Shown here piece after piece: positions 1 through 7,650 of a DNA stretch of 33,203 nucleotides. The first letter of the stretch is position 1. Each line of letters opens with the position of its first letter. The notes beneath the pieces were generated by a model, which made no database searches, had not been told where the DNA came from, and worked only from the letters and a program-made list of their open reading frames with translations. This DNA comes from an uncultured Oxalobacteraceae bacterium (lineage in GTDB: Bacteria > Pseudomonadota > Gammaproteobacteria > Burkholderiales > Burkholderiaceae). The stretch spans positions 1 to 33,203 of the forward strand of contig CAMLFK010000024.1 in the NCBI GenBank assembly GCA_946479255.1, given 5' to 3'. A program made the position numbers and the translations under genes.

Positions 1-722
1 CGCATCTGGCTCCAGCGCGACCATTCGAGCTTGTAGCCGGTGCTCTGGGCGCCGTCGGGGCGCGGCAGGTCCACCCAGCTATGCAAGTTCTGGCCCCAGT
101 AGTTCAGCAGCCAGGCTTTGCTGAGGTTTTCCGGGGTGCCGAACTTCTTTTCCAGGTGATGCGTGAAGCGGATGAAGACATCTTCGTTGGCCGCGCCGTA
201 GCTGCTCGTTTCGTTGTCGACCTGCCAGCCGATGACGTGCGGGTTGTCCTTGTAGCGCGCGGCGATCTTGCGGATCAGGCGCTGGGCATAGAAGCGGTAG
301 GCCGCCGAGTCGGTGTTCATATTCTGGCGCATGCCATAGGTATTCTTGGCGCCATTGAACTTGGTGGCCAGGATTTCCGGGTTCTGCTTGGCCATCCAGG
401 CGGGAATCGAGTAAGTCGGTGTGCCCATGATGACTTTGATCCCGGCCTTGCCCATCGCTTCGATGACCCGGTCCATCCACGCATACTCGAAGCGGCCGTC
501 TTCCGGTTCCCACAAGCTCCAGGTCGATTCGCCCAGGCGCACCACGTTAAAGCCGGCCGCCTTCATCATTGCCACGTCCTTGTCGAGCCGCTCGTAAGGC
601 ATGTACTCGTGGTAGTAGGCCGCCCCGTACAGGATGGTCGGGAAGGCCGGTGCCTGGGCGGCGCACGCGCCGGCAGCCAGCAGGCAGGACAGTACGAACG
701 AGAGGGTTTTCCGCTTAATCAT
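1..722 (-). CDS. GH42-type beta-galactosidase, secreted, 3' end cut by window edge
   Basis: Hydrolyses terminal beta-galactosides, probably in the periplasm or outside the cell. Reading the minus strand from the ATG at 722-720 gives 240 codons with no stop before the edge, so only the N-terminal part is present. Residues 1-24 form a Lys/Arg-led hydrophobic signal peptide ending in an Ala-rich cleavage site. The N-terminal barrel pattern is typical of family 42: LYGAAYYHEY near residue 31, GFNVVRLGESTWSLWEP near 57, and GWQVDNE at 165-171, where Glu171 is the expected acid/base. The nucleophile lies beyond the window. No strong Shine-Dalgarno is visible. It is divergent from the GH3 gene with 280 bp between the starts, which suggests shared control and joint use of a plant-type oligosaccharide (inference). 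GH35 is less likely given the motif spacing. Confidence 0.88.
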   Translation of the reverse strand, partial: MIKRKTLSFVLSCLLAAGACAAQAPAFPTILYGAAYYHEYMPYERLDKDVAMMKAAGFNVVRLGESTWSLWEPEDGRFEYAWMDRVIEAMGKAGIKVIMGTPTYSIPAWMAKQNPEILATKFNGAKNTYGMRQNMNTDSAAYRFYAQRLIRKIAARYKDNPHVIGWQVDNETSSYGAANEDVFIRFTHHLEKKFGTPENLSKAWLLNYWGQNLHSWVDLPRPDGAQSTGYKLEWSRWSQM

Positions 723-1002
723 TGTGTAACTTTCGCTTGAAGAATTTGGACGGGCAAGTGCATCCCCATTGTGGCCCCACCCCATGGGGCAGCGCAATTA
801 CGAAAATCGATGATCTGGGGAACGATTTGTCCCGAATTTCAAACCGGGTAAATACCTTGGGCGATTTCGTTGGCCCCAATGGCGGTTTTTGCAATTGCAC
901 CCTCCGGCCGCCACTGGAACAATTCATCCTGCCAATTTTCGTAAGCATGCTCGTGGGGGCTGCGTACAGATGGACAACCCTGTGAACTAGAGAACGAAAG
1001 CG
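723..1002. promoter_or_regulatory. Divergent control region between the GH42 and GH3 genes
   Basis: This 280-bp stretch separates two divergent glycosidase starts and must hold both promoters. I see a perfect 10-bp palindrome CCCCATGGGG at 780-789, nested in a GC-rich stretch. There is also an imperfect inverted pair, CGAAAATCG near 799 and CGATTTCG near 862. No clean -35/-10 pair stands out, so no promoter is placed. An open frame across it on the plus strand has no ribosome site or family signature and is not called. Confidence 0.4.
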
Positions 1003-3303
1003 ATGATGAAATTGAACAAAAAGTTCAGCCTGAGCCTCCTGGCCGTGGCTGCGGGCCTCTGCTGCGCCAGCGTGGCGTCCGCGCAAGCGGCTTTCGCCGT
1101 CGCGCCCCCGGCGCCCACGGCGCTCGCGGCGCCGACCTCCATGCCCTGGATGAACAAGCAGATGAAAGCTGCGGAACGCACCGAGCTGGTCCTCAAAGAA
1201 ATGACCATGGACGAGAAACTCAAGCTCGTCTACGGTTACCTGGGCGGCGACCTGACCTGGAAAAACAGCAAGCGCCAGCCGGACTCCCTCAACCAGTCGG
1301 CCGGCTTCATTTACGGCATTCCGCGCCTGGGCATTCCCCACCTGTTTGAAACCGACGCCGGCCTGGGCGTGGCAAGCCAGCTCGGCCCGAATGTGCGGCA
1401 CGCCACCGCGCTGCCCTCGGGCATGAACACGGCCGCGACCTGGGATTTGAAGACCGCCTACGCCGGCGGCGCCATGATCGGCTCGGAAGCGCGCGCCTAC
1501 GGCTTTAACGTACTGCTGGCGGGCGGCGTCAATCTGGTGCGCGAACCGCGCAGCGGGCGCAACTTCGAGTATGGCGGTGAAGATCCTTTCCTGGCCGGCA
1601 AAATCGTCGGCGCGCAAATCAAGGGCATCCAGTCGAACCGGGTGATCTCCACCATGAAGCACTTCGCCTTGAATGACCAGGAGACCAACCGTACCAGCCT
1701 GAACCTCCGGATCGACGACCAGACCGCGCGCACGGCCGACTTGCTGGCCTTGCAGATTGCTAAAGAAGAGGGCAATCCGGGTGCCGTCATGTGTTCCTAC
1801 AACCGCGTCAACGGCGTCTTCGCCTGCGAAAATACCTATCTGCTGACCGAAGTGCTCAAGCAGGACTGGGGCTTTAAAGGCTGGGTCATGTCCGACTGGG
1901 GCGCGGTCCACAGCACCATCCCGGCCGCCAACGCCGGGCTGGACCAGCAGTCCGGCATGCCTTTCGACAAAGCCGACTATTTCGGCCCGCCGCTCAAGGA
2001 GGCCGTCATGAACGGCTGGGTGCCGCAAGCGCGCCTGGATGACATGGCGCGGCGCGTGCTGCATCCAATGTTCGAGCACGGCGTGGTGGACTACCCGGTC
2101 AAGCCGGTCCCGGAGACGATCGACTTCGTGAAAAACGGCGCCGTCTCGCTCAAGGATGCGCAAGAGGGCATGGTTTTGCTGAAGAACAGCCGCGACCTTT
2201 TACCGCTGAATAAGTCGGCCAAGCGCGTCGCGGTGATCGGCGGCTATGCGAACATCGGCGTGATGGCCGGTGGCGGTTCCTCGCTGGTGTATCCGCACGG
2301 TGGCAATGCCGCGCCGGAACTGGCCCCCAAGACTTGGCCCGGTCCGGTCATGATCTACCCATCGTCGCCCCTGAAAGCTATCCAGAAGCGCATGCCGAAG
2401 GCCGTGGTCAGCTTCAATGACGGCAAGGACCCGGCCGCCGCGGCCAAGCTGGCGCGCGAAAGCGACGTGGTGCTGGTGTTCGCCACCCAGTGGACCGGCG
2501 AAGCCTTCGATGTGCCGAACCTGTCGCTGGAAAACAAGCAGGACGACTTGATCGCCGCCGTGGCTGATGCCAATGCCAACACCGTGGTCGTGCTGGAAAC
2601 CGGCGGTCAGGTGACCATGCCCTGGCTGCCGAAGGTGTCTGCCGTGCTCGAAGCGTGGTACCCGGGCACCAGTGGCGGCGAAGCGATTGCCGGCGTGCTG
2701 TTTGGCGAAGTCAATCCCTCCGGCCATTTGCCGGTCACCTTCCCGGCATCGGAATCGCAATTGCCGCGCCCGGCGCTGCCCGGCTATCCTGAAGTGGCCG
2801 ACGCCCGTTTCGACGTCGATTACAAGGAAGGCGCGGCAGTCGGCTACAAGTGGTTCGACCTGAAAGGCGAGAAGCCCCTGTTCCCATTCGGCCACGGCCT
2901 GTCCTACTCCCGATTCACCTTGTCGGATCTGTCCGCGAACGTCAAGGACGGCATTTTGCAAGCATCGTTCAGCATCAAGAATGTCGGCAAGATGGCGGGC
3001 AAGGAAGTCGCCCAGGTGTATGTGTCGCCGCTTGGCGTGAAGTGGGAAGCGCCCAAGCGCCTGGTCGGTTTCCATAAAGCCGACGTGAAACCGGGCGCCA
3101 GCGCCAAGGGCACGATCAGCGTCGATCCGCGCCTGCTGGCGGTCTACGATTCGCCTAGCAAGACCTGGAAGATCGCCAAAGGCGACTATCAGGTCATCCT
3201 GGCAGCCGATGCGATGGACGACAAGGCTGTCACCACCGTGGTTCATCTGGAGGCTGCCGTCTACGACGTGAACGGCAAACCGCTGCGCACGGAAGCCAAC
3301 TAA
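1003..3303 (+). CDS. GH3 family beta-glucosidase, secreted (BglX-like)
   Basis: Predicted to remove beta-linked glucose (or xylose) from oligosaccharide ends in the periplasm or outside the cell. The 766 residues have a signal peptide (about 1-29, ending ASAQA). The family 3 barrel domain carries FEYGGEDP near residue 188, KHFALNDQE from 219, and the nucleophile Asp298 in VMSDWGAVHS. The second alpha/beta sandwich domain starts around EGMVLLKN (388), and a C-terminal fibronectin III-like domain follows the hallmark FPFGHGLSYSRF near 628. Length and order match complete BglX-type enzymes. Two ATGs (1003, 1006) are possible; GAACGAAAG is a weak ribosome site. It is divergent from the GH42 gene. 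Family-3 members vary in sugar specificity, so glucose is the default guess, not something seen here. Confidence 0.93.
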   Translation: MMKLNKKFSLSLLAVAAGLCCASVASAQAAFAVAPPAPTALAAPTSMPWMNKQMKAAERTELVLKEMTMDEKLKLVYGYLGGDLTWKNSKRQPDSLNQSAGFIYGIPRLGIPHLFETDAGLGVASQLGPNVRHATALPSGMNTAATWDLKTAYAGGAMIGSEARAYGFNVLLAGGVNLVREPRSGRNFEYGGEDPFLAGKIVGAQIKGIQSNRVISTMKHFALNDQETNRTSLNLRIDDQTARTADLLALQIAKEEGNPGAVMCSYNRVNGVFACENTYLLTEVLKQDWGFKGWVMSDWGAVHSTIPAANAGLDQQSGMPFDKADYFGPPLKEAVMNGWVPQARLDDMARRVLHPMFEHGVVDYPVKPVPETIDFVKNGAVSLKDAQEGMVLLKNSRDLLPLNKSAKRVAVIGGYANIGVMAGGGSSLVYPHGGNAAPELAPKTWPGPVMIYPSSPLKAIQKRMPKAVVSFNDGKDPAAAAKLARESDVVLVFATQWTGEAFDVPNLSLENKQDDLIAAVADANANTVVVLETGGQVTMPWLPKVSAVLEAWYPGTSGGEAIAGVLFGEVNPSGHLPVTFPASESQLPRPALPGYPEVADARFDVDYKEGAAVGYKWFDLKGEKPLFPFGHGLSYSRFTLSDLSANVKDGILQASFSIKNVGKMAGKEVAQVYVSPLGVKWEAPKRLVGFHKADVKPGASAKGTISVDPRLLAVYDSPSKTWKIAKGDYQVILAADAMDDKAVTTVVHLEAAVYDVNGKPLRTEAN

Positions 3304-3419
3304 GGCCACCAGAGCAGTACGGCGCGTGCCAGCTGGAAGCCGGCCGCGTCGTGCTGCAACGCAACAAAAAATACTTCTTGGAAAAAATCGAGGCGCACCA
3401 TAAGCTAGTCTTGGGATAA
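3303..3419 (+). pseudogene. Possible short coding remnant between GH3 and the diguanylate cyclase
   Basis: In the frame ending with TAA at 3417-3419, 38 codons downstream of the GH3 stop read like ordinary protein (from Gln-Leu-Glu-Ala-Gly-Arg to Lys-Leu-Val-Leu-Gly). There is no start codon or ribosome site. I do not recognise the family. It may be the decayed 3' end of a lost gene or chance. Nothing else is visible in the 3304-3444 gap, and no clear terminator follows the GH3 gene. Confidence 0.18.
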
Positions 3420-3444
3420 AGAACTCATCACCTAGACAGAACGA

Positions 3445-6342
3445 ATGATTAAGATCGCAATGGCCAGTCTGGCCCTCGGCCTGGCGCTGCTATTGCCGCT
3501 GATGGCGGCGGCACAGCAAATGCCGCTGCGGTATCACGGCCAGCAGGAAGGTCTGGCGAATCTGGCAATCACGGTGATGTCGCGTGAGCGCAACGGTTAC
3601 TTGTGGATCGGCACCCAGAACGGTCTGTTTCGCTACAACGGCAGCGGCTTTCATCGCTACGCGCAGGCCGATGGCCTGGCCGACCCCCATGTGACCGCCT
3701 TGCTGGTGGACCAAGAAGACAAGCTATGGGTCGGCAACTTCAGCGGCCTTTTCCTCAAGATCGGCGAACGCCTGCAAGCGGTGCTGCACGACGATGGCCG
3801 CAAGATCGGCATCGAGCCGTCGCAGAGCCTGTCCGTGGGCCCGGACGGCAGCCGCTATATCGTCACCGGCCAACAGCTCTATACGCTGACGCTGCGCGCT
3901 GGGCGCACCCGGGTACAGCCGGTATTTTCTCCGCAGCAGATCGCGCAGCATGCCGGCCTGTCCGAGATATCCAGCGTCCTCGCCGATGCCGGAGGGGCAA
4001 TATGGCTGGGCTGCGGCAAGGCGCTGTGCCACCAGGCCGCCGCAGGCGTGACGCGCTGGGGCGCCGCTCAGGGCGTGCCGGAGGATAACTGGCAGGCCAT
4101 CCTGCGCGACCGCGCCGGCCAGTTGTGGGCGCGCGGCGATCGCCATATCGTCGCCCTGCCGCCTGGCGCGCAACGCTTTGCCGACCGCACGCCGCGTGGC
4201 GACCTGCTGTCCAAAAACCTGACGGCACCTTTGCTGGCCGAGGATGGCCAGGGCCGTATCCTGAGCAATGAAGACAACGGTCTGGTCCGTTGGGACCAGA
4301 CCCGCTGGGAGCACTTCGGTCCCGGCAACGGCTTGAACGCGGGCGGCGGGGTCAATGCGCTGCAGTTCGATCAGGGCGGCGGCCTGTGGCTGGGCACATT
4401 GGGCCAGGGATTGATCCACTGGCTGGGTTACGGCAACTGGGAAAACTGGACTACCAAGCAAGGCTTGCCGAAGAATCTGGTGCTGTCCTTCGTCCGCGAC
4501 CGTGCCGGTGTGCTGTATGCCGGTACCCATTCCGGTGCGGCCCGTTTGTTGCCGGGTGCCCGGCGATTTGTGCCGGCGGCGCCGGATGGGCATGCGGAGC
4601 ATTGGGCCAGCCTGGCGCTCGACGGCCGGGGCAGGGTATGGGGCGCTACCTTTTCCGGCGTGCTGGCGACCTTGGGCGGGGACGGCAAGGTCAGTGTTCG
4701 CGCCCGTCGGCTCCCGGTGGTGAATCGTTTGCTGGTCGACCGGACGCAACGCCTCTGGCTGGCAACCGACGGCGCCATCTCCGTCCTCGACATCGGCAAG
4801 GGCAGGCAGCCAGTGCATCCACCCGAAGGATTGGTCCAGCCGGCCGGTAAGGACCTCGATCCAACGGTCGCCGCATGCCAGGCACCGGGCGGGACCGTAT
4901 GGTTGATGGGCTTTCGCCAGTTGCTGAGCCTCGATGGCGGCCGCTGGCGCCGTTATATAGTGCATCAACCGGGTGGCGACGCCGATCTCGCTGCCATGAG
5001 TTGCGCTGGCGACGGTTCCCTGTGGATTGCCGATACGGCCGGCAAGCTGTGGCGTGCGACCCCCGGCGAGCAGGGCTTGCTGCTCAAGCCTGTCGACAAT
5101 CGCATATTGCGCGGCGCCAGCATCCATGCCCTCCTGGAAGACCGGCGCGGCTGGCTGTGGGTCGGCACCGATGCCGGGGTCGCCGTGTGGAACCGCGCGC
5201 ACTGGCGTTTCTTTAACCAGAACGATGGCCTGATCTGGAACGACACCAATGGCAGCGTCTTTTATGAAGACACGGACGGCTCCATGTGGATCGCCACCAG
5301 CAACGGCGCCTCCCATGTGCGCCGCCCCGAGCTCTTGTTCGCGCCGCGGCAACTGAGCGTGCGTATCGAAGAGGCGCTGCGCGGCGCGCAGCCGCTGGCG
5401 CTGGACCAGCCGTGGACACTGCCCTGGTCGAGCGCGCCGCTGGAGCTGAGCCTGGCCAGCCTGCACCCCCAAAACCGCGGCGCGCTGCGTTTCCATTACC
5501 GGCTCGCCGGACTGGAAAACGCCTGGGCCGAATCGGCCACGCCACATTTGCGCTACGCCGCCCTGCCGCCAGGGGACTACCAGTTCGAATACTACGCCAG
5601 CAATGCGTTCAGCCACAGCAGCTCGCCCTTGCGGAGGCAGACGGTCAAGGTGTTGCCGCCATGGTGGCGCGCCACCTGGTTCTATCTGCTGTGCGCATTG
5701 CTGTCGCTGCTGTTGCTGACGCTGCTGTACCGGCTGCGGGTGCGCCATCTGCTGCGGCGCCAACTGCATACCGAGCAGCTGGTGCGCGAGCGTACGCGCG
5801 AGCTGGAGCTGTCACGCGAGCAATTGCGCCAGCGCGCGCTCAAGGACAGCCTGACCGGGGCCTGGAATCGCGGCGCCATCATGGAAATCATCGAGCATGC
5901 GCTGGAACAGGCCATCGCCAGGCAGGAGCCGCTACTGCTGGTCTTGCTGGACCTGGACCATTTCAAGCGCGTCAACGACAACTACGGCCATGCGGCCGGC
6001 GACGCGGTATTGCGCGAAGCGGTGGCGCGCCTCTGCGCGGCCGTGCGGCAAAGCGATGCGGTGGGCCGCTACGGCGGCGAGGAGTTCCTGGTGCTGCTGC
6101 CGGGCCTGGACGAGGCCGGCGGGAGCGTGCGCGTCGAGGAGCTGAGGCATGCGATCCGCCGCGAACCGATCAGTATCGGCGATGGCCAGGCAATCGCCGT
6201 CACCGGCAGCTTCGGCGCGATCGCCTTTGACCCGCGGCGTCCCTTGCCGGCGGCCGAGCTGATCGATCGTGCCGACCAGGCACTGTACCGCTCCAAAGAA
6301 AATGGCCGCGACCGCATCGAGTACGCGCCGGCCGACGATTAG
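3445..6342 (+). CDS. Membrane diguanylate cyclase with periplasmic two-component-type propeller sensor
   Basis: Makes c-di-GMP from GTP in response to a periplasmic ligand. The 965 residues start with a signal peptide (about 1-23). Then come many propeller repeats of the Reg_prop type (YLWIGTQNGLFRY, LWVGNFSGLF, LWLGTLGQGLIHW, WLWVGTDAGVAVW, SMWIATSNGAS), spanning roughly 50-625. A Y_Y_Y-like domain (about 640-735) follows, then a transmembrane helix (about 743-763), a charged coiled-coil, and a C-terminal GGDEF domain from DSLTGAWNR. The active-site loop GGEEF is intact at 877-881, and the inhibitory RxxD site (868-871) sits at the expected five-residue distance, so both activity and product feedback are expected. 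There is no EAL domain. The same sensor usually drives histidine kinases; here the output is c-di-GMP. The ligand is unknown; the neighbouring glycosidases hint at a sugar (inference). Confidence 0.92.
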   Translation: MIKIAMASLALGLALLLPLMAAAQQMPLRYHGQQEGLANLAITVMSRERNGYLWIGTQNGLFRYNGSGFHRYAQADGLADPHVTALLVDQEDKLWVGNFSGLFLKIGERLQAVLHDDGRKIGIEPSQSLSVGPDGSRYIVTGQQLYTLTLRAGRTRVQPVFSPQQIAQHAGLSEISSVLADAGGAIWLGCGKALCHQAAAGVTRWGAAQGVPEDNWQAILRDRAGQLWARGDRHIVALPPGAQRFADRTPRGDLLSKNLTAPLLAEDGQGRILSNEDNGLVRWDQTRWEHFGPGNGLNAGGGVNALQFDQGGGLWLGTLGQGLIHWLGYGNWENWTTKQGLPKNLVLSFVRDRAGVLYAGTHSGAARLLPGARRFVPAAPDGHAEHWASLALDGRGRVWGATFSGVLATLGGDGKVSVRARRLPVVNRLLVDRTQRLWLATDGAISVLDIGKGRQPVHPPEGLVQPAGKDLDPTVAACQAPGGTVWLMGFRQLLSLDGGRWRRYIVHQPGGDADLAAMSCAGDGSLWIADTAGKLWRATPGEQGLLLKPVDNRILRGASIHALLEDRRGWLWVGTDAGVAVWNRAHWRFFNQNDGLIWNDTNGSVFYEDTDGSMWIATSNGASHVRRPELLFAPRQLSVRIEEALRGAQPLALDQPWTLPWSSAPLELSLASLHPQNRGALRFHYRLAGLENAWAESATPHLRYAALPPGDYQFEYYASNAFSHSSSPLRRQTVKVLPPWWRATWFYLLCALLSLLLLTLLYRLRVRHLLRRQLHTEQLVRERTRELELSREQLRQRALKDSLTGAWNRGAIMEIIEHALEQAIARQEPLLLVLLDLDHFKRVNDNYGHAAGDAVLREAVARLCAAVRQSDAVGRYGGEEFLVLLPGLDEAGGSVRVEELRHAIRREPISIGDGQAIAVTGSFGAIAFDPRRPLPAAELIDRADQALYRSKENGRDRIEYAPADD

Positions 6343-6344
6343 GC

Positions 6345-6551
6345 CAGCCTCCTCCCCACAGCAACGATGGCAATCCGCGCTGGTCGGACCTGCCGCGCAA
6401 GCAGGGCATGCTGAACGCGATTACCGCGCGCACTCTCCAACGACCTGTGCAGCCTGCCGACGGTCCACATTGCCCTGGTACTGCTCCCGGCCCTGGCCGA
6501 CTTCCTGCTGCGGCCGGACAAGCCGGGACCGCAAGCGCCGGGCAGCGAAGC
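6345..6551 (+). pseudogene. Frameshifted coding remnant downstream of the diguanylate cyclase
   Basis: No intact gene lies here. From 6345 to about 6435 one frame reads smoothly (NDGNPRWSDLPRKQGMLNA). After a one-step frame change, from 6430 onward, another frame continues equally well (ALSNDLCSLPTVHIALVLL, then a hydrophobic stretch). Both segments show the G/C-rich third positions of the neighbouring genes. This looks like the decayed 3' part of a gene broken by a frameshift. No start is present and the family is not recognised. Confidence 0.3.
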
Positions 6552-7547
6552 TTATTCTTTCGGCACGATCGCCGCCAGCGAGGCGGCCGGCGGCCGGCCA
6601 ATCAGCTTGCGCGGCAGGTAGCTGAAATCGGCCGCGCCGGGCTTTTTCCATCCAAGCATCAGCGCGACGCCGTCGGGCGGGCCCTGGAAGTAGCGCACGC
6701 GGAAATTACGCACGCCTTTTTCCAGCTTCACCGTGACCATCTCCGGTGACGCCGCGTGGATGCCATCGTTGTTGATCACCTCCTGGTCGTCGATGCTCAG
6801 GATGGCGCCGTCGTCCGACAATAGCATCAGCTCCCAGTTGCCGGTTTCCGCAATATTGACGGTGAAGCGAATATCCAGGCCGAACCACTCGATCATCTTT
6901 TCCAGGCCCGGAAAGCCCTGCCGGAAGGAGCGCGGCGTGATATCGAGCTGGGCCAGGCAGACCCGCTTGATGGGCTTGCGCCGGCGCATCTCGTTGACCG
7001 ATCTGGTTTCGGTGCGCAGCTGATAGACATCGGCGACAATGTTGAGATCCGTCCCCTCGCAATCTTCAAACAGCTTGGGGGCGCCGGGGGCGCCGCTCCC
7101 GGCGTTTGCGGGGGTGCCGGCGTCCGCCTTCGCGGTGGCAGGCTTGCTGGCCGGCGGCGCGGGCGGGGCCTCGGGCGCGGGCGGCTTCGGGGGCGTCTCG
7201 ACGACCGGCGCGACAATGGCGTCAGGCTTGAAATCGAGCTTGGGCGGCGGCTCGATTTTGGGCGGCTCCGGGGGCGGCAGAAGCGGCGGGGGAGGGGCGA
7301 CTTTGGGCGGGGGCGGAGGTTCGATCTTTTTTTCCGGCGTGGGCGGCATATAGACGACCACTTCGGTACTGCGCTCTCCTTTAGACGGCGCGACAATGCG
7401 CGAGGGTGACAGCACAACGGACGTCAGCAAGCCCAGGTGGATGAGCAGCATCAGGACCAGCGCGGCGCGATTGAACGGGCGCTGAAGGAAGGACTTCTGT
7501 TCGGGTGCGGAGGGGGGTAAGCTGGTTTCCTGCGGTATCGGGCACAT
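6552..7547 (-). CDS. Inner-membrane protein with proline-rich stalk and C-terminal PA14 domain
   Basis: Function unknown. The 331 residues show a short cytosolic N-terminus, one transmembrane helix (about 28-47), and a Pro/Lys/Glu-rich periplasmic stretch (68-135) that resembles the TonB spacer. The C-terminal domain (about 195-312) has PA14 hallmarks: the SDDG motif at 244-247, SIDDQEVINN at 251-260, a conserved-looking KLEKGVRNFRVRYFQGP strand, and a final LMLGW strand. PA14 domains usually bind carbohydrate. Cys163 and Cys197 could pair. There is no TonB C-terminal domain, so energy transduction to TonB receptors is unlikely. The start ATG (7547-7545) has no Shine-Dalgarno and lies 11 bp from an 8-bp inverted repeat. 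It stands alone, tail-to-tail with the preceding plus-strand segment. Domain call is firm; role is open. Confidence 0.82.
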   Translation of the reverse strand: MCPIPQETSLPPSAPEQKSFLQRPFNRAALVLMLLIHLGLLTSVVLSPSRIVAPSKGERSTEVVVYMPPTPEKKIEPPPPPKVAPPPPLLPPPEPPKIEPPPKLDFKPDAIVAPVVETPPKPPAPEAPPAPPASKPATAKADAGTPANAGSGAPGAPKLFEDCEGTDLNIVADVYQLRTETRSVNEMRRRKPIKRVCLAQLDITPRSFRQGFPGLEKMIEWFGLDIRFTVNIAETGNWELMLLSDDGAILSIDDQEVINNDGIHAASPEMVTVKLEKGVRNFRVRYFQGPPDGVALMLGWKKPGAADFSYLPRKLIGRPPAASLAAIVPKE

Positions 7548-7558
7548 ACGGTTTCACG

Positions 7559-7587
7559 GTCTCATAATTATTCTTAAGATATGAGAC
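7559..7587. promoter_or_regulatory. Operator-like inverted repeat overlapping the putative PA14-gene promoter
   Basis: Perfect arms GTCTCATA (7559-7566) and TATGAGAC (7580-7587) flank a 13-bp AT-rich spacer. On the minus strand a weak promoter overlaps it: -35 TTACAG (7592-7587) and an AT-rich -10 near 7569-7564 with a 17-bp spacer. The position, 11 bp before the ATG, fits a repressor site or a 5' hairpin. There is no T-run, so it is not an obvious terminator. Confidence 0.45.
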
Positions 7588-7626
7588 TGTAACACCGCAT
7601 GTGTCGGCCCTGCAACTTATTTGAGC

Positions 7627-7650
7627 AGCGCTCGCCCTATGGCGAGCGCT
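7627..7650 (-). terminator. Hairpin directly after the lysA stop
   Basis: Perfect 10-bp arms AGCGCTCGCC and GGCGAGCGCT with a 4-nt loop lie immediately 3' of the lysA stop codon (read on the minus strand). The stem is strong, but the following bases are not a T-run, so it may stop transcription imperfectly or protect the 3' end. Confidence 0.6.

Noticed and set aside
715..2163. 482-codon open frame antisense to the GH3 gene and the control region
   Set aside because: Covers the divergent promoter region and part of a conserved enzyme; no ribosome site or family signal.
3724..5769. 681-codon open frame antisense to the diguanylate cyclase
   Set aside because: Gln/Arg/Ala-rich with no domain, opposite an intact multi-domain sensor protein.
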